From: Promicromonosporaceae bacterium
GTDB taxonomy: Bacteria; Actinomycetota; Actinomycetes; Actinomycetales; Cellulomonadaceae
Length of the DNA: 12,280 nt
Reading direction: 5' to 3'
Assembly: GCA_009782865.1 (NCBI GenBank)
Contig: WRIF01000016.1
Location: forward strand, 1 to 12,280
Of the stretch, positions 1-5,339 are shown piece after piece. The stretch's first letter is position 1, and every line of letters starts with the position of its first letter. A model generated the notes under the pieces. The model did not search any database, was not told the DNA's origin, and was given only the letters and a program-made list of their open reading frames with translations. A program made the position numbers and the translations under genes.

Positions 1-207
1 CCCTGCACGAATTCCTCCACCAACAACCGGGGCGCGAATTTCCCCGCCGCCTCGATGGCCGCCGGGGCTTCCTCCGGCGTGCGCACGATGAACACGCCGA
101 CGCTGGAACCTTCGCTCGGAGCCTTGATGACATAAGGCGCGGCCATCTTCGGCGTTTCGCCCGCCGCCACGATTTCAAACTCCGGCGTCGGCACGCCCGC
201 CGCGACG
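1..207 (-). CDS. ddl: D-alanine--D-alanine ligase, internal fragment
   Basis: Read on the minus strand, this stretch gives a clean ATP-grasp segment of a D-Ala--D-Ala ligase, the cytosolic enzyme that makes the dipeptide for peptidoglycan precursors. Visible landmarks are AAGVPTPEFEIV (the segment just before the ATP-grasp core in Ddl), then PYVIKAPSEGSSVGV, which matches the ATP-binding loop (usual form VKP.xEGSSxGV), and LLVEEFVQG, the ATP-binding hinge. The gene runs off the left edge. Its N-terminal half is missing, because recognisable Ddl sequence stops near 200-210, where an unrelated plus-strand gene begins. The codon frame has no stops in the fragment. It is therefore a truncated gene or the edge of a chimeric assembly. 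The family call is fairly sure. The exact right boundary is not. Confidence 0.72.
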
Positions 208-267
208 AACGCCGCCGAGCCCAGCGCGGCTGGCGCCGCCGAGCCGGGGGCGCAGCTGGAACTCCCG

Positions 268-1542
268 GTGCAGTTGACGGGCCCGGAGGTAGGCGGCACC
301 GCGCTCAGCGTCTCCTCGCCGGCCTTGGTCGGCTCCGACATCTACTTCCTGGCCGGCGACCTGGGGGCCGACGGCCTTGGCTTTGTCGGCACCAACTCGG
401 CCGTCTACCGGCTGCCCTGCCCCTGCGCCACCTTCCCGGCCGGCGCCTGCGACGCCTCCCTCCCGCGGGCCGGCTTCGACCTCCCGGTGCGGCTGACCGA
501 CCCGGAGAACCTGGAGTTTCACGACCTCGTCTCCACCGGCTCGGGCCTGATGGGCATGGTGATGGCGCGCGGGGTGGGCCGTCCAGTGCGGGTGAGCACC
601 GCCGGCGACGTGACCTTCCTCGACCTGCCCACAGGCACCTCGGTGGCGGCGCTGGGTGCCAGCGGGGACGTGCTGGTCGGTGCGGCCGTCACCGCCACGT
701 CTCCGGGCGAACTCGTCAGGCTTGGCGACACCCCGGCCGTGCTCACCGATTTCGGGGCGGCCCTGCGGGCGGCGGCCCCGCCGCTGCCCACACGGGAGCT
801 GATCTCCACCTCGCCCGACGGGCAGGAGATTCAGGGGTGGGTGGTCCTCCCGGAGGGCGAGGGCCCGCACCCGGTGATCCTGCAGATCCACGGCGGCCCG
901 TACGCGCAGTACGCGCCCGGCTTCTTCGACGAGTCACAGGTGCTGGCGCGGGCGGGCTACGCCGTCGTCTACTGCAACCCCCGCGGCTCGGCCTCCTACG
1001 GTCAGGCCTTTGGCCGCACCATTCAGGGCGACTTCGGCAACCTCGACCGGGTGGACGTCATGGCCTTCCTCGACCACGCGCTGGCGACCGTCCCGGGCCT
1101 CGACGCCTCCCGGGTGGGCGTGCAGGGCGGCTCGTACGGCGGCTACCTGACGGCCTGGCTGATTGCCCACGAGCACCGCTTCTCCGGCGCGATTGTGGAG
1201 CGCGCCTTCCTCGACCCGCGCTCGTTTGTCGGCGCGGCCGACATCGGCTGGTTCTTCACCCACGCCTACAACACGGCCGATCCCGCGACCATGGATGCGC
1301 AGTCGCCGCTGCTGCTGGCCGGGCAGGTCAAGACGCCGACGCTGGTGCTGCACTCCGAGCAAGACCTCCGCTGCCCGCTCGGCCCGGCCCTGCGCTACTA
1401 CACCGAGTTGAAGCTGGCCGGGGTGGAGACCGAGATGCTGATCTTCCCCGGCGAGAACCACGAGCTGTCCCGCTCCGGCACCCCGTGGCACCGCCGCCAG
1501 CGCTTCGAGGCGATCCTCGCCTGGTGGGAGGGGCGCCTCTAG
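268..1542 (+). CDS. S9 family peptidase (prolyl oligopeptidase type), 5'-truncated
   Basis: Serine peptidase of the S9 (acylaminoacyl-peptidase/dipeptidyl-peptidase) family, which removes short peptides or acylated residues from oligopeptides, probably in the cytosol. Numbering is from the GTG at 268, the only start codon in this frame after the stop at 133. Residues 1-170 look like the last blades of a beta-propeller. Residues about 175-424 form the alpha/beta-hydrolase domain, with oxyanion-side HGGPYAQY, nucleophile Ser289 in GGSYGGY, Asp366 in HSEQDLRCPL and His398 in GENHELS. Whole family members usually have 600-700 residues, so the first part of the propeller is missing. The frame stays open and gene-like upstream to about 200, where ddl sequence begins. 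Because the real start has been lost, GTG 268 is only formal. It converges on the YggS gene, and the two stop codons share CTAG at 1539-1542. Confidence 0.85.
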   Translation: MQLTGPEVGGTALSVSSPALVGSDIYFLAGDLGADGLGFVGTNSAVYRLPCPCATFPAGACDASLPRAGFDLPVRLTDPENLEFHDLVSTGSGLMGMVMARGVGRPVRVSTAGDVTFLDLPTGTSVAALGASGDVLVGAAVTATSPGELVRLGDTPAVLTDFGAALRAAAPPLPTRELISTSPDGQEIQGWVVLPEGEGPHPVILQIHGGPYAQYAPGFFDESQVLARAGYAVVYCNPRGSASYGQAFGRTIQGDFGNLDRVDVMAFLDHALATVPGLDASRVGVQGGSYGGYLTAWLIAHEHRFSGAIVERAFLDPRSFVGAADIGWFFTHAYNTADPATMDAQSPLLLAGQVKTPTLVLHSEQDLRCPLGPALRYYTELKLAGVETEMLIFPGENHELSRSGTPWHRRQRFEAILAWWEGRL

Positions 1543-2270
1543 CGCCGGGCCCCGAAGGCCGCGGCGCCGACCCTGACCAGGGTGGCGCCCTCAGCGATGG
1601 CCCATTCGAGGTCGCCGGACATGCCCATCGAGAGTTCGGTGGCACCGGGGAGGGAGGCGACGGCCTCGTCGCGGATGGCCCTTAGCGCGGCGTAGCCCGC
1701 CCGCACCAGCGGCTCGCTGTCGGAGTGCAGGCCGATGGTCATGAAGCCGACCACCTCCAGCCCGGGCAGGCCGGCGACCGCGAGGGCCAGGTCTACCGCG
1801 GCGTCTGGGGCGACCCCGGCCTTGCTCGCCTCTCCCGAGACGTTGACCTGGATCATCACCGGCAGCCGGTCGCGGCCCCTTTCACCTGCCGGGCCCGGCG
1901 ATAGTCGCTGCGAGAGGGCCTCGGCCAACCGCAGGTTGTCGAGGGTCTGCACGCAGGCGACCTGCGGTTCGACGGCGAGGAGCTGGTTGATCTTGTTGCG
2001 TTGCAACTGGCCGATGAAATGCACCTGGGCGTCCAGGGCAGCCAGCCCGGCGGCCTTGGCGGCGTACTCCTGGACGCGCGACTCCCCCAGCAAGACCTCG
2101 CCCAGCAAGGCCTCACCCTGGGCTGCCGCCAGCACCTCGTCGATGACGGGGGCGGGCTGCTGCTTGGTGGCAAGGAGCAGGCGAACCTCGGCGGCGGGGC
2201 GGCCCGCGCGGCCTACCGCGCGCTCCACCCGTTCCCGGATCGCGGCAAGCCGGGCAGGGTAGTCACTCAT
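1539..2270 (-). CDS. yggS: YggS/PROSC family pyridoxal-phosphate homeostasis protein
   Basis: A 243-residue PLP-binding protein of the YggS/PROSC (alanine racemase N-terminal-like barrel) family, a cytosolic protein that buffers free pyridoxal 5'-phosphate rather than a known enzyme. Family marks are LLATKQQP with the predicted PLP lysine K36, GESRVQE, HFIGQLQRNK, VNVSGEASKAG, GFMTIG and the C-terminal block GMSGDLEWAIAEGATLVRVG ending AFG. Its length is typical of the family. The ATG at 2268-2270 fits, because the protein begins with the usual short helix before the barrel. The same 8 bases (ATGAGTGA on the minus strand) hold this start and the stop of the upstream HNH gene, so the two are probably cotranscribed and translationally coupled. 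In many actinobacteria yggS lies beside cell-division genes such as ftsZ and sepF. None is visible here. Confidence 0.92.
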   Translation of the reverse strand: MSDYPARLAAIRERVERAVGRAGRPAAEVRLLLATKQQPAPVIDEVLAAAQGEALLGEVLLGESRVQEYAAKAAGLAALDAQVHFIGQLQRNKINQLLAVEPQVACVQTLDNLRLAEALSQRLSPGPAGERGRDRLPVMIQVNVSGEASKAGVAPDAAVDLALAVAGLPGLEVVGFMTIGLHSDSEPLVRAGYAALRAIRDEAVASLPGATELSMGMSGDLEWAIAEGATLVRVGAAAFGARR

Positions 2271-2658
2271 CGTCGGGGTGGGCGTCGCCGTCGTCGTCGG
2301 GCGCAAGCAGGCGTGAGACCTCGACGAACCGGGAGAGAAAGGCGGCCTCGTCGTACCGCTTGGAGCGCAGCCACGAGGTGACCTCGCGCGCGGACTTGGA
2401 GGCGTTGCAGGAGCGGCAGGCGGGCACAACGTTGGCGGCGGTGTAGGAGCCGCCGCGGGCGATGGGTTGGACGCAGTCCTTTTGGAAGGGGCCGTCGGGG
2501 GTGCCGCAGTAGGCGCAGGCGCCCCAGGCCGTGGCGATGGCCGTCCATTCGGCGGGGGTGAGGTCGGAATCGGAGCGCTGTACCCGGCCGGCGCGCCGCT
2601 TGGCGTAGCGCTTGGCCTGCGCCGCGGACGGGCGGCGAAACTTGCGCGGGGGAGCCAT
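2263..2658 (-). CDS. HNH endonuclease-like protein (Asp-Cys variant)
   Basis: A 131-residue protein with a basic N-terminus (Lys/Arg-rich residues 1-30) and one HNH-type beta-beta-alpha metal fold. The fold shows CAYCG, then QKDCVQPIARGG, then NVVPACRSCNASKSA, so both Cys-X2-Cys zinc knuckles, the central Asn and the final Lys are present. The first catalytic residue of classical HNH proteins, usually Asp-His, is read here as Asp-Cys. The last residues are Asp-rich (DDDGDAHPDDE). HNH proteins are metal-dependent nucleases in restriction, homing and phage packaging. No such partner is visible here, so the role is unknown. The ATG at 2656-2658 is favoured, because a TATGGT box ends exactly 6 nt before it. 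The stop overlaps the yggS start by 8 nt. The fold is clear. Activity is uncertain because of the substitution. Confidence 0.85.
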   Translation of the reverse strand: MAPPRKFRRPSAAQAKRYAKRRAGRVQRSDSDLTPAEWTAIATAWGACAYCGTPDGPFQKDCVQPIARGGSYTAANVVPACRSCNASKSAREVTSWLRSKRYDEAAFLSRFVEVSRLLAPDDDGDAHPDDE

Positions 2659-2664
2659 GGGGAA

Positions 2665-2670
2665 ACCATA
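2665..2670 (-). promoter_or_regulatory. -10 box of the HNH-yggS operon (leaderless)
   Basis: On the minus strand TATGGT fits the actinobacterial TANNNT -10 consensus. Six bases (TTCCCC) separate it from the ATG at 2658, so transcription would start at or next to the A of the ATG. No Shine-Dalgarno sequence is needed or seen. This is inferred from sequence only. Confidence 0.55.
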
Positions 2671-2675
2671 GTCGC

Positions 2676-2681
2676 TAGGAT
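2676..2681 (+). promoter_or_regulatory. -10 box of the FKBP gene (leaderless)
   Basis: TAGGAT fits TANNNT and ends 7 nt before the ATG at 2689, suggesting a leaderless FKBP transcript. The embedded AGGA could instead act as a weak ribosome-binding site for the same ATG, so the two readings compete. It lies only 5 bp from the oppositely oriented -10 box of the HNH gene. Confidence 0.5.
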
Positions 2682-2688
2682 GCTCGGC

Positions 2689-3090
2689 ATGACGAACCTC
2701 CCCACCCCCTCGGGCACCTTCGGCGAGAAGCCGGTCATCACCTTCCCGGACGCGCAGGCCCCGGCGGGCCTGCAGGTCCGCGTGCTGGCCGAGGGCACGG
2801 GCCCGACGGTGCAGGCGGGGCGCACCATCGTGGTCAACTACCTGGGTCAGACTTGGGGCGGCCACGTGTTCGACAACTCTTACGACCGGGGCGCCCCCAT
2901 CGACTTCCCAATTGGCGTGGGCATGGTGATCGGCGGCTGGGACAAGGGCTTGGTGGGCCAGAACGTGGGCTCGCGCGTGCTGCTCGTCTGCCCGCCGGCG
3001 CACGGTTACGGCGAGCGCGGCGCCCCGCAGGCGGGAATCAAGGGCGACGACACGCTGGTGTTTGTCGTCGACATTGTGGGCGTGCGCTGA
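2689..3090 (+). CDS. FKBP-type peptidyl-prolyl cis-trans isomerase
   Basis: A 133-residue single-domain FKBP, a cytosolic foldase that catalyses cis-trans isomerisation of Xaa-Pro bonds. Residues 1-25 are a short lead. The FKBP fold covers about 28-133. Positions that form the proline/FK506 pocket are present: Tyr51 (VNYLG), Phe61-Asp62 (HVFDNSY), Phe73, Val80-Ile81 followed by Trp84 (VIGGWDKGL), Tyr107 (HGYGERG) and Phe125 in the last strand. There is no signal peptide or membrane segment, unlike the lipoprotein FKBPs of some actinobacteria. The ATG at 2689 is preferred to the one three codons upstream, because it places a TAGGAT box at the leaderless distance. The gene stands alone and diverges from the HNH gene across 30 bp. 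Confidence 0.93.
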   Translation: MTNLPTPSGTFGEKPVITFPDAQAPAGLQVRVLAEGTGPTVQAGRTIVVNYLGQTWGGHVFDNSYDRGAPIDFPIGVGMVIGGWDKGLVGQNVGSRVLLVCPPAHGYGERGAPQAGIKGDDTLVFVVDIVGVR

Positions 3091-3185
3091 CCGCACGGCT
3101 CACTGCCTGACCGCGCGGCTAAGGGCGGAAAGCCCTCCGCTGGGCCGTGTCGACCGCGAATCACCCGCCGTCGTCCTGGGTACCG

Positions 3186-3311
3186 ACATGCTTGTCAACG
3201 CGCCGTTGAGCAACATCGTCGGCCTCAACATGCTCGTCATCGTGCCGTTGTGTGACATGTTGGTCGGCAACATGCTCGTCATCGTGCCGTAGAGTAACAT
3301 TGTGGACCTCA
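3186..3311 (+). repeat. Three tandem 42-bp repeats leading into the fic gene
   Basis: Three head-to-tail units start at 3186, 3228 and 3270. Each begins ACATGCTyGTCA and has CCGTnG about 20 bp in. Units 2 and 3 are identical over their first 21 bases. Units 1 and 3 match at about 34 of 42 positions. A more degenerate fourth unit seems to begin at 3312, inside fic. The 42-bp period equals 14 codons, so frames stay in phase, and peptide repeats such as NMLVIVPL appear in the fic frame. In unit 3 the segment contains TAGAGT and the GTG start of fic. Units 1 and 2 carry decayed counterparts (TTGAGC, TTGTGT) at the same places. The array therefore looks like an amplified promoter/start region. There are no spacers, so it is not CRISPR. 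Confidence 0.8.
3290..3295 (+). promoter_or_regulatory. -10 box of fic, inside the third repeat
   Basis: TAGAGT fits TANNNT and is followed by exactly 6 nt (AACATT) and then GTG at 3302, the start that best matches where Fic homologues begin. This predicts a leaderless fic mRNA. No convincing -35 element is seen at 16-18 bp upstream. The TAG also stops the open frame coming from the upstream repeats. Confidence 0.5.
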
Positions 3312-4504
3312 ACATCTTCGTCAACGACGCTCCGGGGCAACTTGTTGACATCTCCGGCTCCGAGCCTCTGCTTGGCCACTGGCAGCACAAGGCATTCCTC
3401 CCAGATCCACTACCGCAGGCCATGCCCCCGCTGAGCCCTTCGACCTTCCTGGCCGTTGCCAACGCCAGGGCAGCACTCGCCGCCCTGGACAGCACGGGAC
3501 GCCAACTACCGAACCCAACCTTGCTGCGCATGCCCACGTTACGTCGTGAGGCCCAGAGCACCTCCGCCCTGGAGGGCACCTACGCGCCGCTCCCGCAGGT
3601 GTTCACCGCGGACGAGAACGATCCCGCGAACCAGGACATGGTTGAGATTCTCAACTACGTCCACATGGCGAACGCCGGTTATGCGCATCTGGCTGGCGAG
3701 TGGCCCATCTCCGTGGCTTACCTTTGCGAGCTGCAGGGCCTCCTGATGGCGGGAACTCCAAAGGAACCTGGATCGGGAAGGTTGCGCGATGGTCAGGTGG
3801 TGATCGGCAGGCGCCCGGAAGCACCGGTCGGCGCCTTGCCCGTCGAGGCAGCGAGATTCGTTCCACCGCCCCCTGGCCCGGTCCTCGAGCATGGGGTGGG
3901 CGACCTCGTCACGTGGCTCCGTACCGACCACACCCCGCAGATCGACCCGGTGATTTCGGCGGCGATGGCGCACTACCAGTTTGAGACGCTGCACCCGTTC
4001 CACGACGGCAACGGCCGGCTCGGCCGGTTCCTCATCGTGGCTCACCTCCAGCAGGCAGGCGTGCTGACCGAGCCGACCCTGACCGTCTCCCCGTGGTTCG
4101 AAGCACGTCGAGAGCAGTACTACAACTGCCTCCTGGGGGTCTCCACCCGAGGCGACTGGGACACGTACGTCAAGTTCTTTGCCGACGGGATCCGGCAGGC
4201 TGCAGAGGGAACACGCTCTGAAATGGTGGCCTTGTCGGCGGTCCAGGCCGAGCTCAAGGACAGGCTGCGCGCCTCGTCGCTGCGCGCCGACTCCGCCCAT
4301 CTCCTGGTGGATCTGGCGGTGGCCAACCCGACATTCACCGTTCGCAAGATCGAATCTGAACTTGGAGTGTCCTACGCTCGCGCGAACAAGCTGGCTGGCC
4401 AACTTGTCGACCTGGGCATACTCGACGCGGTCGACCCAGGCGCCTACAAGCGCCGCTTCTACGCCCCCGAGGTTCTTAAGGTTCTGGTCAGGACACAGGT
4501 ATAG
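3302..4504 (+). CDS. fic: Fic family protein (class II, probable AMP transferase) with C-terminal winged helix
   Basis: A 400-residue Fic-domain protein. Such enzymes usually transfer AMP from ATP to a hydroxyl side chain of a target protein. The catalytic motif HPFHDGNGRLGR lies at residues 231-242 and is intact, with His231 as base. An inhibitory motif of the class II type ([S/T]xxxE[G/N]) is seen at 87-92 (TSALEG), where Glu91 would block ATP binding. Residues about 30-125 match the Fic N-terminal region (PNPTLLRMPTLRREAQSTS). Residues about 320-395 look like a winged helix (FTVRKIESELGVSYARANKL) that could bind DNA. The likely start is GTG 3302, just after TAGAGT and 6 nt, giving the N-terminus MDLNIFVND. 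No separate antitoxin is adjacent, in line with self-inhibition in cis. Its target is unknown. The unusual feature is the repeat array that contains its start region. Confidence 0.93.
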   Translation: MDLNIFVNDAPGQLVDISGSEPLLGHWQHKAFLPDPLPQAMPPLSPSTFLAVANARAALAALDSTGRQLPNPTLLRMPTLRREAQSTSALEGTYAPLPQVFTADENDPANQDMVEILNYVHMANAGYAHLAGEWPISVAYLCELQGLLMAGTPKEPGSGRLRDGQVVIGRRPEAPVGALPVEAARFVPPPPGPVLEHGVGDLVTWLRTDHTPQIDPVISAAMAHYQFETLHPFHDGNGRLGRFLIVAHLQQAGVLTEPTLTVSPWFEARREQYYNCLLGVSTRGDWDTYVKFFADGIRQAAEGTRSEMVALSAVQAELKDRLRASSLRADSAHLLVDLAVANPTFTVRKIESELGVSYARANKLAGQLVDLGILDAVDPGAYKRRFYAPEVLKVLVRTQV

Positions 4505-4673
4505 CGGGGCATGGGGGCAGAGCCAGCCAAGCCGTGCCGGCTCGCCATCCGCCTCGCTGATGTCCTGCAGAAGCGGAGCCTGGCTTCGCCGCAGGGAGCC
4601 CCCTCGCAGGCTGCACACAGCCCCAGAGTGAAACGCTCACGCCCAGGGACCCCCGCAACGGCTTCGTCGCGAG

Positions 4674-4703
4674 TTGCCCCGGCGCGCCCGCATGTAGTAA
4701 CCT
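4674..4703 (+). promoter_or_regulatory. Probable promoter of the tRNA-Asp/tRNA-Phe pair
   Basis: TTGCCC at 4674-4679 and TAACCT at 4698-4703 are 18 bp apart, about 42 bp upstream of tRNA-Asp. This is a reasonable distance for a short leader that is trimmed. The rest of the gap from 4505 to 4745 shows no convincing gene. Small open frames there lack start signals or recognisable domains. Confidence 0.4.
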
Positions 4704-4745
4704 TCTCGGGCACCGCCTGCGGAACACCGATGGCGGAGCAATCAA

Positions 4746-4819
4746 GGCCCTGTAGCGCAGTTGGTTAGCGTGCCGCCCTGTCACGGCGGAGGTCGCGGGT
4801 TCGAGTCCCGTCAGGGTCG
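4746..4819 (+). tRNA. tRNA-Asp (anticodon GTC)
   Basis: A full cloverleaf can be drawn. The acceptor stem GGCCCTG pairs with CAGGGTC (one G-U pair) and has discriminator G. The D-arm contains AGTTGGTTA. The anticodon stem CCGCC/GGCGG encloses loop CTGTCAC with anticodon GTC. The T-arm GCGGGTTCGAGTCCCGT is canonical. The 3' CCA is not encoded (CGC follows the acceptor stem). Confidence 0.95.
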
Positions 4820-4849
4820 CGGTGTTCCCCTAGGGGGATGCTCGATGAC

Positions 4850-4882
4850 AACGCCCGGTCCGGTTAGCCGGTTCCGGGCGTT
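4850..4882 (+). terminator. Hairpin between the two tRNA genes
   Basis: AACGCCCGG and CCGGGCGTT form a 9-bp perfect stem. Inside it a CCGG/CCGG stem is closed by TTAG. No T-run follows, so this is either a U-less actinobacterial-type terminator or a processing signal. tRNA-Phe begins only 8 bp later, with no room for its own promoter unless that overlaps the hairpin, so read-through is likely. Confidence 0.45.
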
Positions 4883-4890
4883 CGCGTCAA

Positions 4891-4966
4891 GGCTCTGTAG
4901 CTCAGTTGGTAGAGCGCACGACTGAAAATCGTGAGGTCACCGGATCGACACCGGTCGGAGCCACCA
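4891..4966 (+). tRNA. tRNA-Phe (anticodon GAA)
   Basis: The acceptor stem GGCTCTG pairs with CGGAGCC (one U-G pair). The discriminator is A and the CCA end is encoded at 4964-4966. The D-arm is GCTCAGTTGGTAGAGC. The anticodon stem CACGA/TCGTG holds loop CTGAAAA with anticodon GAA. The T-stem ACCGG/CCGGT is perfect, but its loop reads ATCGACA, with A at positions 54 and 60 where T and a pyrimidine are usual. Otherwise the gene looks functional. Confidence 0.95.
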
Positions 4967-4968
4967 AC

Positions 4969-4997
4969 AAAACCCCTGGTCAGCCGGGGGTTTTCTT
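4969..4997 (+). terminator. Rho-independent terminator after tRNA-Phe
   Basis: AAAACCCCTGG pairs with CCGGGGGTTTT (11 bp, one G-T pair) around loop TCAG. The stem runs into TTTTCTTC, a proper T-rich tail. It starts 3 bp after the encoded CCA and ends the tRNA transcript. Confidence 0.88.
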
Positions 4998-5050
4998 CAT
5001 TTCTGGCCGCTCCGCCATCAAGCCACTGCCCGCCAAAAGGCGCGGTGTGG

Positions 5051-5056
5051 GATACT
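5051..5056 (+). promoter_or_regulatory. Possible -10 box of the antitoxin-toxin pair
   Basis: GATACT lies 7 nt before the ATG at 5064, the leaderless distance seen at other genes here, but its first base departs from TANNNT. No Shine-Dalgarno sequence is visible upstream of the ATG, which supports a leaderless reading. Confidence 0.35.
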
Positions 5057-5063
5057 GGCTGCT

Positions 5064-5339
5064 ATGAGCGCGATCATGGCAGCCCCAGCGATCCACCGAT
5101 GGGTGGACCGCCTCGACGCTGCCCAAGCGGCGGAACTGCGTGACTGGGTCGCCACCAAGGCCACGATGCCGCCGATTGACGAGGACGCCTCCGACATCAC
5201 CGAGACCCCTGAGTTCGCTGCCTGGGTTCAGGCCGAGGTGGCGCCGGTCATGGCGCGGATCGCCGCAGGCGAAGCGACCGGCTACTCCGGCGACGAAGTT
5301 CTGGAGTGGCTGGCAGCCAAGCAGGCCAAGGCCGCGTGA
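5064..5339 (+). CDS. Putative type II antitoxin, partner of the ParE/RelE-like gene
   Basis: A 91-residue acidic, helix-rich protein with no domain I can name with certainty. Residues 8-30 (HRWVDRLDAAQAAELRDWV) and 50-88 look like amphipathic helices separated by an acidic linker (PPIDEDASDITETPEF). The antitoxin call rests mainly on context: small size, position directly upstream of a ParE/RelE-type toxin frame, and a 4-nt GTGA overlap between its stop and the toxin start, as is usual in toxin-antitoxin operons. It would neutralise the toxin by wrapping it and might repress the operon, although no clear DNA-binding fold is seen. Because the neighbouring toxin appears rearranged, this gene may now be an orphan antitoxin. 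The ATG at 5064 is the first in frame. A second ATG follows four codons later. Confidence 0.65.
   Translation: MSAIMAAPAIHRWVDRLDAAQAAELRDWVATKATMPPIDEDASDITETPEFAAWVQAEVAPVMARIAAGEATGYSGDEVLEWLAAKQAKAA

Noticed and set aside
837..1685. Plus-strand 282-codon frame inside the peptidase
   Set aside because: The translation is Arg/Pro/Gly-rich with no motif, and the overlapping frame carries the complete S9 catalytic triad.
2271..2837. N-terminal extension of yggS beyond ATG 2270
   Set aside because: The extension runs through the HNH gene in another frame and is Pro/Arg/Ala-rich. The family begins near the chosen ATG.
3088..3120. Imperfect 13-bp direct repeat TGACCGCrCGGCT with 20-bp period after the FKBP stop
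   Set aside because: Only two copies, one beginning at the FKBP stop codon. It is short and GC-rich, so chance or a minor duplication is enough to explain it.
3186..3311. CRISPR array
   Set aside because: The units are contiguous, with a 42-bp period and no spacers, and no cas genes are present.
3539..4618. Minus-strand 359-codon frame opposite fic
   Set aside because: It is an antisense shadow. The plus strand carries the intact HPFHDGNGRLGR motif and gene-like codon use.
4940..4966. tRNA-Phe 3' end as an integrase attachment site
   Set aside because: I found no second copy of this sequence downstream within the window and no integrase gene, so the claim cannot be supported.
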